The notes: generated by a model not told the origin, from the sequence alone. A stretch of DNA of 46,563 nt from a bacterium (GCA_030550175.1 JAUQPW010000018.1:14939-61501), one strand, 5' to 3'; counted from the stretch's first letter, positions 35,212 to 43,256 are shown. Program-made: numbers and translations.

Positions 35212-36314
35212 GGGACGACCTTTGTTTTCGGGCTGGTTGAAAATTTCACAAGGTACTTCTGGATCCTCTGCTCATGATCTTCAATCAGACTCCGTGTGGG
35301 AAGGGGCAGGATCAATCGCTTACCCAAAGCCAGGGATGGAATCAGAACAGCCTCGGTCTTCCCAGACCCGGTCGGAGCTCTCAAAAGTAAAGCGTCTTCG
35401 CCCGTAGCCAGATGGTTGAAAAGAGCCTGTTGCATCGCATAAGGTATGAAGTTGCAAATGGCTTGATAAAGATTTTTGCAGTTATAAGGACCAGGCTGAG
35501 ATGTTATTCCAGGAATCAGGGGCTTTATTTCAATCGTGGTTTGTTTAACCGGACGGTTTACTCCTTTAAAGAAATTTTTGATAAATTCTTCAAGGGTCTG
35601 AGCGATCTTTGTGGGTTCCTCTAATCTCAGGTTAAGTAGCTTTGTTTTTTGCTCGTCGGATAAAACCAGTTCGTAGTACTCCAGGGTAAGGTCAATCTTT
35701 TCCCGGATAAAAGGGTAGGGGTCGAGATGGTAGGTTAAAGGGTTCCCTGGAATAACTGTGAATTCCATAAAAGTTCGACCTTCTGTAGCACCTTCCAATG
35801 TGCGGACGGCGATTTCCGCTTCGATCTGATCGCACATCTCCAGGATGTAAAGATCCCGGGCGAATCGGCTTGTGGGATAACCGCTCTGCCGCAACCGAAC
35901 TATGGCCTCATTAATATCCTGGACCGTGTAGGTATGATGTCCTTGTGCGAGTTCCTGAACGTAAAGGTCTTCGTGCTCGGCAAGAAACCGATGTCCACTA
36001 AAAGAGTATTCATAACCATCAAAGATCTCTGTTTCTCGACCATTCTTCTTTTGTTTACATGTCTTTGCCTGTATATGGAATCGTCGAGGTTTTCCTATAT
36101 CATGAAGTCTGGCTGCAACCACGACCTTTTGTTCAGTGTCGGGGTGAAGCACAAGATCGGTGTCTGGGGCCTCGCGTTGCCAAAGCTGGACCAGTTTGGC
36201 TACATTGTCGGTGTGATTCCCCAGCCGTTGTAATAGAATCTTCGAGGGCAGGCGAGGGTCTCCCCCTTCTTCATAACAAAAGAAGACCCTGGCTACATCA
36301 ATGATGTTACTCAT
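35202..36314 (-). CDS. cas3: Cas3 of the second type I module, HD-nuclease and Walker A fragment
   Basis: This 370-residue frame starts at ATG 36314, with GGAGGAATAAGCC before it, and overlaps the end of cas5 by 8 bases. Residues 1-200 are the HD nuclease: VVAARLHDIGKPRRF has the metal-binding HD, with further histidines in FSGHRFLAEHE and QGHHTYTV and an Asp in LEMCDQIEAEIAVRTLEG. The helicase opens with LLLRAPTGSGKTEAVLIPSL (Walker A) and PLPTRSLIEDHEQRI. It runs off frame after YLVKF at a short homopolymer. Unlike the I-D cas3 at 12100-14256, the nuclease here is fused to the helicase, as in most other type I systems. Confidence 0.91.
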   Translation of the reverse strand: MSNIIDVARVFFCYEEGGDPRLPSKILLQRLGNHTDNVAKLVQLWQREAPDTDLVLHPDTEQKVVVAARLHDIGKPRRFHIQAKTCKQKKNGRETEIFDGYEYSFSGHRFLAEHEDLYVQELAQGHHTYTVQDINEAIVRLRQSGYPTSRFARDLYILEMCDQIEAEIAVRTLEGATEGRTFMEFTVIPGNPLTYHLDPYPFIREKIDLTLEYYELVLSDEQKTKLLNLRLEEPTKIAQTLEEFIKNFFKGVNRPVKQTTIEIKPLIPGITSQPGPYNCKNLYQAICNFIPYAMQQALFNHLATGEDALLLRAPTGSGKTEAVLIPSLALGKRLILPLPTRSLIEDHEQRIQKYLVKFSTSPKTKVVPWL

Positions 36315-37197
36315 GGCTTATTCCTCCTCGAAGGGTTTCAATCAGCGAGATGGGGATGAAAATCCCATCGTAGTGCAGGTAATCCAGCATCACGCCGGTT
36401 TGCCCATCGACCCTGGCCGCGGGGAAGGGCTTATATTTCACAACAGGACTGGGATGCTCGTCAAAGGCATTGGTTGAATATAGTTTGGAAGGTGATGGGG
36501 ATTTCCTGCGCCCTCGCTTTTTTTGTGACTCTACCTGGTTTCCTCCTGTTTCGAGCCAGACGAAACTATAAAGGGTGAATATATCCGCTGGAACCCTGGG
36601 ATTTTTCTCGAATAAGTCATCTGCCGGGACGAAGGTGGAAGGCGCGGCTTTTAGTTCTGTGCGTTGAAGCTGAAACGGGCCAGAGGTGCTTTCCACGAAG
36701 GCATACCCTTCTTTTCCCATTTTCGAACCGTAACCGATGATTTCCATTAGCCGGGCAAGCTCTTTTTCGTTTTCTGAGACCACGTAACCCACCAGTTCCT
36801 CTGCCAGCAGGTATTCCCAGGTATGTAGCTGGATATTCTCACGTCCACTTGCTTTACCTCGATAAAGATCGGAAAAAGCTTTGTGACCCAAATCACGGGG
36901 ACCCTTTCGGTAGGTACGGTGGGCAGGTCGGGAGCAGGCCCCGACAGGATAGGCGCCTAAGGGTACCAATTCACGGGGCAAGACGTAGAATGGCGTGTTT
37001 TGATCATTAGGTCCCGTGTTTGGAAAGTCAAATCCTGCGCTCATCATGGCCAGACGACGCAAAAATCCGGAAAGCGTGGTCGGTGGCACAAAGGAGTAGG
37101 TCGTAATATCGAGGATTGAGCCGGGCAAAACACGGAAGGTCAATCCGGCTGTTGGTTTGATTTTAAATATTATCAGATACATTTCTGTTATGACCAT
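36307..37197 (-). CDS. cas5: Cas5-type subunit of the second type I module
   Basis: A 296-residue RAMP placed between cas7 and cas3, as is usual for type I Cas5, which binds the crRNA 5' handle. It reads YLIIFKIKPTAGLTFRVLPG, then YSFVPPTTLSGFLRRLAMM, the Cas5-like N-terminal strand and the P-x-T-L-x-G-F-L loop. IIGYGSKMGKEGYAFVES is the glycine-rich segment. It resembles Csc1 more in gene context than in clear sequence. The ATG at 37197 lacks a convincing ribosome site; an ATG five codons in (37182) is an alternative. A palindrome sits in the 102-base gap before it. Confidence 0.8.
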   Translation of the reverse strand: MVITEMYLIIFKIKPTAGLTFRVLPGSILDITTYSFVPPTTLSGFLRRLAMMSAGFDFPNTGPNDQNTPFYVLPRELVPLGAYPVGACSRPAHRTYRKGPRDLGHKAFSDLYRGKASGRENIQLHTWEYLLAEELVGYVVSENEKELARLMEIIGYGSKMGKEGYAFVESTSGPFQLQRTELKAAPSTFVPADDLFEKNPRVPADIFTLYSFVWLETGGNQVESQKKRGRRKSPSPSKLYSTNAFDEHPSPVVKYKPFPAARVDGQTGVMLDYLHYDGIFIPISLIETLRGGISHE

Positions 37198-37262
37198 GTC
37201 AATTATTTGTTATTTCAGCCCCCTAGCCCTGGGTACGAGACCACGCTCCGGCTTGTCGGATA

Positions 37263-37289
37263 GTAGGGGCGACCGGCCAGTCGCCCTAC
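37263..37289. repeat. GTAGGGGC-type palindromic repeat, copy 2
   Basis: The element starts GTAGGGGCGAC and ends GTCGCCCTAC, with the same ends as the element at 2162-2190. It lies in the cas7-cas5 gap and could affect the relative expression or stability of the two messages. Confidence 0.6.
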
Positions 37290-37299
37290 TTCATGGTTG

Positions 37300-38187
37300 T
37301 TAATCGTTAGCCTTTAACACGCGATTGACGAACGCATCGGCCCATGCCTGGAGCCTCTGATAGGCCGACCATCCTATCCATCGCTCGAAGTTGCCGTTAC
37401 TTATGGTTATATACTCCCCATTCCCTGTACCTCCATTAACCCTTCTTGCTTTATCTTGAAATATCTGTAAAGCCCGTTCTACCGAGGTTTCGCCAGGAGA
37501 GATAACCGGACGCGCCCCATGGGGTACCAGATACTTGTCCACAACCAGGAGTGGCGTATTATCCATCTCGTAGAGGGAAGCCCCCTTCGGGTTACCAGAG
37601 CCAATCCGTGCCAGGCTGTCGAGAAACGCATAGGCGACGGCTTGAAACTCGTCCTCGGTGACGCTCAAGCAGTGATTGTAGATGGGGTATAGCAATCCGG
37701 GTTCGTTATACTGGCGCTTGAAAGGCGTTGGCGAATTGGTGCTTGGGTCATCATTTAGAATAGCTGAAGGATGCATGGCTCGCTGCTTTTCTTCAGGCAG
37801 AAGTTGTTGTATGGCCACACCCCCGCCATGGGTAAGTCTGCCAATAAGAGTTTGTCTGCCGGTTATTAAACCACCATAAACCGCACAAACGGGGCACTCG
37901 GGTTTAGTGCACGTTTTTGGAATATGGCAGTTTAACTTTTCTCCTAGCATCTTCCCATTTGAGCAAGGAGCCCAAAGCAAACAGCGCCGTTCGATTCCCC
38001 GTCGCTTGGTGGGGGATAGATAACATTTTTCAATCCCCTCGCCGTTTGGGAGTACGAGTCTCACGGTTTCGACCATGTTGACGTTGATCATGACTTCATG
38101 GCCAAAGTAAAGCTCCTGGGAGCCTTCCAGGATCGCATAGATATCAAAATGGTAACGTTGACCGTTGGCCTGTGGAAGTCCGGACAT
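37300..38187 (-). CDS. cas7: Csc2-like Cas7 backbone of the second type I module
   Basis: A 295-residue Cas7-family protein. RYHFDIYAILEGSQELYFGH is followed by a cysteine-rich insert (C69, C74, C87, C93, C98, C101; TCTKPECPVCAVYGGL). That insert parallels the Csc2 cluster FCMRCPDCILYGF in the I-D operon of this window. The RAMP core then follows (TFIG-like segment ITGRQTLIGRLTHGGG; YNEPGLLYPIYNHCLSV; LARIGSGNPKGASLYEM). I infer relation to type I-D Cas7. It has AAGGAGG before the ATG and follows the large-subunit gene by 12 bases. Confidence 0.82.
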   Translation of the reverse strand: MSGLPQANGQRYHFDIYAILEGSQELYFGHEVMINVNMVETVRLVLPNGEGIEKCYLSPTKRRGIERRCLLWAPCSNGKMLGEKLNCHIPKTCTKPECPVCAVYGGLITGRQTLIGRLTHGGGVAIQQLLPEEKQRAMHPSAILNDDPSTNSPTPFKRQYNEPGLLYPIYNHCLSVTEDEFQAVAYAFLDSLARIGSGNPKGASLYEMDNTPLLVVDKYLVPHGARPVISPGETSVERALQIFQDKARRVNGGTGNGEYITISNGNFERWIGWSAYQRLQAWADAFVNRVLKAND

Positions 38188-38199
38188 TTTTGCCTCCTT

Positions 38200-40545
38200 T
38201 TATGCGATGCCTTCCTTTTTCACGCCAAGACCGGGAAACCGGCTGTAAAGAGCCAACTTCAACCTATACGTGAAAGCCCGCCAATCTGCATCGGCTTTGT
38301 AGTCTTCCTCGGCGAACCTCTTGTACGCGGCCTCGACGTCGTTGGTGTTTATCTCAAGGAACCGAGAGTCGTTTTCGCTCTTCTCCCGTTCGTTCACAGG
38401 AATGCCTAACTTCTCCAGCAAAGCTTTAGTTTGTTCATAGGTAAACCAGTTAGTCGGATTGCAATAAAGCCGGGTCGTGTTGTAAGTCGTGTGATCTGCG
38501 AAGCGATAGAGGAAATTAAACACCTCCTCAACTTCTTCTATCAACTTTGAGGCCTCTCGATCAGGATCAAGACCAGGATTGTTCTTCCTTCGAACCTCCT
38601 GCAGGGTCCGGTCCACGAACGGATACAGCAATCCGGCCATGGCGACCACATCGGTTATGGTTTTGGCTCGGTTTTCTCCTATCATGTGAATCCATACCTC
38701 CAACGATTTTTCAATCTCAATGCGCACCTTTTCCTGGCGGCACCTTTGATCGATATTCGGCTGACTGACCAACTCATAAATAGCGAGGATGGGTTCATCG
38801 GCCAGTATGTAACGGGTGGCGGAAGCCAGTGGGCGATTGACCTCACTCCCCTCGGTCAGGTTAAGCTGAAGTGCCTTTATTAAAAGGCTCAAAAAAGCTA
38901 ATCGATGGGATTCCAGTTGAAGGTCCGATAGACCCATGGCCATAAAGGCTTTATACTCCATGAAAACCTGATGATCGAAGAGCTCGGCCAACCTTAGATG
39001 GGCATAAACTGTTGTACCTACTTTAACTCGTTCACCACTTGTGAGCATCAGGTAATTACCGGCTGCCAGATCGAGTTGCGAGAGGGTGAGCCCTCGCAGG
39101 AACGATTCCAACCTCCCCAGTACCGCCGCCGAACGTCTCTGTCCCAGTCTGTCTTGGTTTACAGACTCAAGCCGGATGATAACACTTTGTTTGCTCGGTT
39201 TGAGGGGAGAGGCCAGGGCTATAACCACACAGTCATAGCAAACCGCCGGGCGCTCCTCACCTCCACTTGATTGGAGCCTCTGGGATGGGGACTCAAAAAT
39301 AAGCCGGTTTATCTCCGCCCTGTCATCAGCGCTCAAGAGGCGGCCGCATACGTAGCAAAACCTGCTTCTATCGGTATTGTCCCCGGGGGGACGAGGATCT
39401 ACGGTTTCTGGGGCTTCTAACAGCAGCGGTTTTACTCGAAAAGGCCTGGCCCTTACGGCCCCTACAAAATTGGTTTCTTTACCTTGCTGATAGAGTTCAG
39501 ACCAGCTTACAAGGCGAACGATTTCAATGATCGCATCGGCCATTCGGTTCTTGCGCCAGCCAATCTGACGTGCCGCTCTCCTGGTATAGAGTTCAGAGAG
39601 TTTTTTAGCCTGTGCGAATATAATCGGATGAGCGCTACGATAAAGCTCCAGAAACTTAAATGGATTTCCATCGGCCCTTTCGAGTAAGGTTTTGCATTGA
39701 TCCATCTGTTCCAAAGATAGTTCTAGCCCACGGCTCTTCTCTCGAATTTTATTTTCGAGACTGTTTCGACGTTTCAGGTTAGATTCATGCTTTAATTGTT
39801 CTTTCACTTCTGAAATCTCGTGATATATTTTGGCCTGTTTTTCCAGATACTCGTCAATCCTGCTTTTGATTTCTTTATTCCACGCTTCTAACTTTTCCGG
39901 GTTTTTCTGAAGATCACTATGTTTTTGTTCTAATCCACGTAGAAGCCAGGCCAGGATGATCAACCGGCTATCATAGCTAATTATTGGAAAATTAGGAACC
40001 TGAAATCCTCCGGTCTCTCTTTCTGATAAGTGAATCGTGTTCAGCATGGCCACAAAAGTACGTGTTAATTCCTCGATAGAGAAGGTAAACTGTATGAATT
40101 CGTCCCAGGCTTCTTCAGGATCCAACACACTTCCTTCGGGGACGAAAAAAACCACATGCCGATCGCTTTCTACAAGGGCCACGGCCCGGCGGGACGGATG
40201 GCGAGCCAACCAGCTCAGGTAACGGGCAATCAGACTATCTGTAGCCACACGCGCCTGAATTTCACCGGGTAACGTGGTTTTGTAAAGTGTAACCTCTCTA
40301 CCTGGAACGACGGAGACTTCATCAGGAGCGTCGCCAGATCGTCTTCTCCGTAAAAGCCGTTCAAGTTGGGGCACATCTAAACTTTTGAGTAAAGCCCTAA
40401 GTAAATCGGCTTCAGCGTTGCTACTCTGGTACATTCGGCAGAGATAATCTAAATGAGCATCGGCGGGTTTTTGGCCCGTTTGGATTTGCTGGGCCACATA
40501 CGAAGCTAATTTGAGAATCCCCGTTCCCTGTTTCCCTGTGATCAT
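38200..40545 (-). CDS. Putative large subunit (Cas8/Cas10d-like) of the second type I module
   Basis: Not directly recognisable by sequence, but by position (before cas7-cas5-cas3) and size (781 residues) this should be the Cascade large subunit. It has no HD nuclease and no GGDD. A coiled coil covers residues about 205-285. A zinc site follows at C397-x2-C400 and C436-x2-C439 (FCYVCGRLL ... AVCYDC). The 35-residue spacing is nearly the same as the 36-residue spacing of the Cas10d treble clef in the I-D operon (C574/C577-C614/C617). The C-terminal 300 residues are mainly helical. I infer a Cas10d descendant that lost its HD domain, which Cas3 here carries. It begins 15 bases after the WYL gene with AAGGAGG upstream. 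Confidence 0.7.
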   Translation of the reverse strand: MITGKQGTGILKLASYVAQQIQTGQKPADAHLDYLCRMYQSSNAEADLLRALLKSLDVPQLERLLRRRRSGDAPDEVSVVPGREVTLYKTTLPGEIQARVATDSLIARYLSWLARHPSRRAVALVESDRHVVFFVPEGSVLDPEEAWDEFIQFTFSIEELTRTFVAMLNTIHLSERETGGFQVPNFPIISYDSRLIILAWLLRGLEQKHSDLQKNPEKLEAWNKEIKSRIDEYLEKQAKIYHEISEVKEQLKHESNLKRRNSLENKIREKSRGLELSLEQMDQCKTLLERADGNPFKFLELYRSAHPIIFAQAKKLSELYTRRAARQIGWRKNRMADAIIEIVRLVSWSELYQQGKETNFVGAVRARPFRVKPLLLEAPETVDPRPPGDNTDRSRFCYVCGRLLSADDRAEINRLIFESPSQRLQSSGGEERPAVCYDCVVIALASPLKPSKQSVIIRLESVNQDRLGQRRSAAVLGRLESFLRGLTLSQLDLAAGNYLMLTSGERVKVGTTVYAHLRLAELFDHQVFMEYKAFMAMGLSDLQLESHRLAFLSLLIKALQLNLTEGSEVNRPLASATRYILADEPILAIYELVSQPNIDQRCRQEKVRIEIEKSLEVWIHMIGENRAKTITDVVAMAGLLYPFVDRTLQEVRRKNNPGLDPDREASKLIEEVEEVFNFLYRFADHTTYNTTRLYCNPTNWFTYEQTKALLEKLGIPVNEREKSENDSRFLEINTNDVEAAYKRFAEEDYKADADWRAFTYRLKLALYSRFPGLGVKKEGIA

Positions 40546-40560
40546 TTAGACAAATCCTCC

Positions 40561-41514
40561 TTATTCCTCATATACCCTTCTCATCTTCGAGAGGCTCTCC
40601 TTGATCATCTCCCGTAATTCCTCCGGTTCCAGCACTTCTGCATTGGCTTCGTACCTCAAAATATCCCACAAAACCTCCTTCAGATTCCTGACTGTTTTAC
40701 GGACATACGCAGACCCATCTGGTTGAACTTCAATCCGTTCAGCCGGTTCACGTTCTTTAACTAATTGGACAATAGAGGGAGCGAATCGGATTAATACCCG
40801 ATACTCCCGGTCACCGCTCCAAAACCCATGGGCCATCTCTTTACGGATGGAAAAGTCTTTGGGATAGGTAAAGCAAAGGCCTCGAAATTCCAACTCCTGA
40901 ATCCGACAAATCTTGAACCGACGAATAGCTTGATAGGTCCCATACGAATACCCTACCATGTAAGAACTGGCCCTGTCCTTGATATAAATCCCGTAGGGAT
41001 CCACATCGTGGATCTCTTCCTGGCGTGTAGACAAAGCCTGATACTTTATCCGAACGGAACGGCATTCGGATACCGCCCGGTATAGGTTGAAAGTAATTTC
41101 TGCATCCCCGACCCCGGCTCCGGGAGCTATACAGATACGATCGGTCAGGTTACACAAGTAGGTGCGCGTTTCCTCCGGAAATACCGATAACAGTGCATGG
41201 ATCGCTTCATGGGCGTAACCTTCCAGGGGGGATAAGACCATCAATTGGGAACCTATGAACAGGGCCAGGATCTGTTCGTGACTTAGGGGAAGGGGTGGGA
41301 TCTGAAGCTCTGCAAGGGACAGCGTATAACCCCCTTTTTCATATGTAATCGGAAACCCCGCTTCCCGAAGTAGGGCCAGATCTTCGGAAATCATACGGGT
41401 TGAGCAGCGATATCTCTTTGCCAGAACGTTGCGGTTTACACCTTTTCTCGACCAGATCGTGGTGAGAATGCCTATACACCGCTGGATCCGGCTTTTAAGT
41501 TTTTCATGGGACAT
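40561..41514 (-). CDS. WYL-domain regulator heading the type I / III-D gene run
   Basis: A 317-residue regulator with an N-terminal winged helix (NVLAKRYRCSTRMISEDLAL, about residues 25-44), a middle WYL-type domain (IHDVDPYGIYIKDRASSYMV, GYSYGTYQAIRRFKI) and a C-terminal WCX-type domain ending DILRYEANAEVLEPEELREM. It is the first gene of the run: the large-subunit gene starts 15 bases after its stop. A TTGACG-16-TATAAT promoter ends 9 bases before the ATG, so the message has almost no leader. A palindrome lies just upstream of the -35. It probably controls its own operon. Confidence 0.9.
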   Translation of the reverse strand: MSHEKLKSRIQRCIGILTTIWSRKGVNRNVLAKRYRCSTRMISEDLALLREAGFPITYEKGGYTLSLAELQIPPLPLSHEQILALFIGSQLMVLSPLEGYAHEAIHALLSVFPEETRTYLCNLTDRICIAPGAGVGDAEITFNLYRAVSECRSVRIKYQALSTRQEEIHDVDPYGIYIKDRASSYMVGYSYGTYQAIRRFKICRIQELEFRGLCFTYPKDFSIRKEMAHGFWSGDREYRVLIRFAPSIVQLVKEREPAERIEVQPDGSAYVRKTVRNLKEVLWDILRYEANAEVLEPEELREMIKESLSKMRRVYEE

Positions 41515-41522
41515 GATGTGTC

Positions 41523-41550
41523 ATTATACTTTAACCGATGAACTCGTCAA
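41523..41550 (-). promoter_or_regulatory. Strong promoter of the 25-kb defence gene run
   Basis: On the minus strand TTGACG (41550-41545), a 16-base spacer and a perfect TATAAT (41528-41523). Transcription would start near 41516, one to three bases from the ATG at 41514, and no ribosome site is present. A leaderless start is implied. Confidence 0.65.
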
Positions 41551-41565
41551 TTAAAAACTTGAAGG

Positions 41566-41589
41566 AGTATGAAGTAATGGGTTCATACT
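41566..41589. promoter_or_regulatory. Palindromic operator candidate for the WYL regulator
   Basis: AGTATGAA (41566-41573) and TTCATACT (41582-41589) form a perfect 8-bp inverted repeat with an 8-base spacer. It lies 15 bases upstream of the -35 box, a suitable place for an activator or autoregulator. Compare ACTGTGAA-N4-TTCACAGT at 15801-15820. Confidence 0.5.
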
Positions 41590-41865
41590 TTGAACTAAAA
41601 AGCATTTCAAATTCCCATTGACTTTGGTTAGCTGTACCTATAAAAATTTTCTTACAAGATTAAAAGACGTCTGAAAATTCCAAACCTGGTGTTTTTAGTA
41701 AGAACGCAGCTATGTTAAACTATATCCGAAGGCTTCGGCAGGATTTTTTAGTCCGGTAGAATATCGCAGAATATAGACTCTTGTAAAGCTTCGAGAATTT
41801 AAGCTGGCCTTTCCTAATACGTAGAGACCAATTAAAACGAACTCTCTTGGGTCCTTTTCTTTGTC
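41590..41865. other. Non-coding gap
   Basis: An AT-rich gap between the promoter of the long gene run and the small lipoprotein gene. I see no gene, terminator or repeat that I can support. Confidence 0.5.
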
Positions 41866-42060
41866 TTACGCTGTTCCTATGGCTACGCCTACCCTTCTTC
41901 CTGCCTTCTGTCCGTATTCTAAATCAAGGATATTTTTGTAGGGAATAGAAAAGTGGAAGATTGGAAGTATCAGCCTATTATCGTCATCGCCTCCACAGCC
42001 CGGAATAACAAGCAATAAAAAGGCCAAAAGAACTGCCATTTGGATACCTTGCCGAGCCAT
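41866..42060 (-). CDS. Small putative lipoprotein
   Basis: A 64-residue protein with a signal peptide and lipobox: MARQGIQMAVLLAFLLLVIP followed by GC, with Cys22 the probable lipidated residue. An acidic GGDDDN stretch and a short unrecognised tail come next. GGAGGGAGGG lies before the ATG at 42060. It follows the WYL gene at 42124 after 63 bases and may share its transcript. Function is unknown; a chance frame is possible, but the signal sequence, lipobox and ribosome site together favour a real gene. Confidence 0.55.
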   Translation of the reverse strand: MARQGIQMAVLLAFLLLVIPGCGGDDDNRLILPIFHFSIPYKNILDLEYGQKAGRRVGVAIGTA

Positions 42061-42123
42061 AATTTACCCTCCCTCCACCTGTCGTCGGACTTTCCAACTC
42101 ATCCCTTAAGGGCTATCGAAGCT

Positions 42124-43149
42124 TCAAGTCTCAAACCCCTGATCTTTTTTTTCTGTATACCGCTTATAAACTTGAAGGGCTATTCTGGCCGCTTCCTGGC
42201 GTAGCGACTCAGGCTCGAGGATCTCAGCCCCTTCGCCCCAAGGAAAGACCAGATACCAGAGAACCTCGCGGGGCTCGGCTACGGTCAAAGTTAAAATCAG
42301 ACCACCGTCGCTGCACCCCAGAATATGCTGAGATTCATGCCAGTAGGCTTCACGAATGTAGGGGGCAATTTTCGGATCGAAGCGAATTCGTACCCGTACG
42401 GGTTTGCTTTCACTGATCATGACCCGAAAGCTGTAACGGTGACGCTCATGAAAGTTATAGTCGGAACGCACCTGAAACTCTTCCGAAAGTAGCTCCACCT
42501 GCTTGATCCGGCTGGCCCTTAACATGGCGATACGATCCTCGCCGGGTAAATAGGCATCTACATACAGGGCTCGACCTTTGAAGTAAATCATATAAATATC
42601 GGCCAGAAACCAACGTTTTTGCCCTCGGGAGTAATCGTCATAGAATATCCTGGTACGATGGCGGTTCTGCTGGGCTTGCCAGAGCAGATTCATCCATTTT
42701 GGGCTGACCTTGAACGTATCTTTGAGGGTTTTCTGGTTAATCGCATAGGAAAGCATCTCACTCGCCGCTTCAGGAGCATTGGCCGCAATCTTTCGAATTG
42801 CCTGTACAGCATCCCAAACAAGGGTATGATCCCCGGCCGCCGAAAGCTGACGCACAGCCATGGCCAGACTGATCACTTCGGTTACCGTAAGGTCCAGCAC
42901 AGGAATGAAAATGTCCCGGATTATCTTATACCTCTTCTCACGCCGATCATATTTGAATTCAAAACCGAATTGGGCCAGTACCTTCCGATCTTCAAAAAAC
43001 TGCGAACGTTTGATCCCCAGCAGTCGCCAAAGTTCCTCCGGTCGTTGATAGGGATTGGTCTTGACCTCCGACATGAGGCGGATCATGCGTGCAAACTTGG
43101 TTGCTCGATATCCATAATTGAAGTTTGAATGATTTGTTTCTTCCAACAT
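42124..43149 (-). CDS. WYL-domain transcriptional regulator at the right edge of the island
   Basis: I choose the ATG at 43149 (MLEETNHSNFNYGYRATKFA), giving 341 residues. The frame is open to a TTG at 43284, but that extension is low in recognisable features and includes a palindrome (43247-43256) better explained as an operator. The order is helix-turn-helix (RPEELWRLLGIKRSQFFEDR), WYL domain (ADIYMIYFKGRALYVDAYLP) and C-terminal domain ending WYLVFPWGEGAEILEPESLR. It is organised like the regulator at 14704-15705 (LTVTEVISLAMAVRQL versus LTLTEISALIMSVRQL), so the two are likely paralogs. Confidence 0.88.
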   Translation of the reverse strand: MLEETNHSNFNYGYRATKFARMIRLMSEVKTNPYQRPEELWRLLGIKRSQFFEDRKVLAQFGFEFKYDRREKRYKIIRDIFIPVLDLTVTEVISLAMAVRQLSAAGDHTLVWDAVQAIRKIAANAPEAASEMLSYAINQKTLKDTFKVSPKWMNLLWQAQQNRHRTRIFYDDYSRGQKRWFLADIYMIYFKGRALYVDAYLPGEDRIAMLRASRIKQVELLSEEFQVRSDYNFHERHRYSFRVMISESKPVRVRIRFDPKIAPYIREAYWHESQHILGCSDGGLILTLTVAEPREVLWYLVFPWGEGAEILEPESLRQEAARIALQVYKRYTEKKDQGFET

Positions 43150-43246
43150 CAACCCTAACTTAAGTCTCCGAATCTGGCTCTCACCAGACCCTAACACCCG
43201 TTGAGTCCGCCCCTGTCTGGATTGAGGGTAAAAATTTTTAATTTTT

Positions 43247-43256
43247 TGTCCGGACA
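43247..43256. promoter_or_regulatory. Palindrome TGTCCGGACA, operator candidate
   Basis: A perfect 10-base palindrome between the promoter at 43315-43343 and the preferred WYL start at 43149. It may be a binding site of that regulator. Confidence 0.35.
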
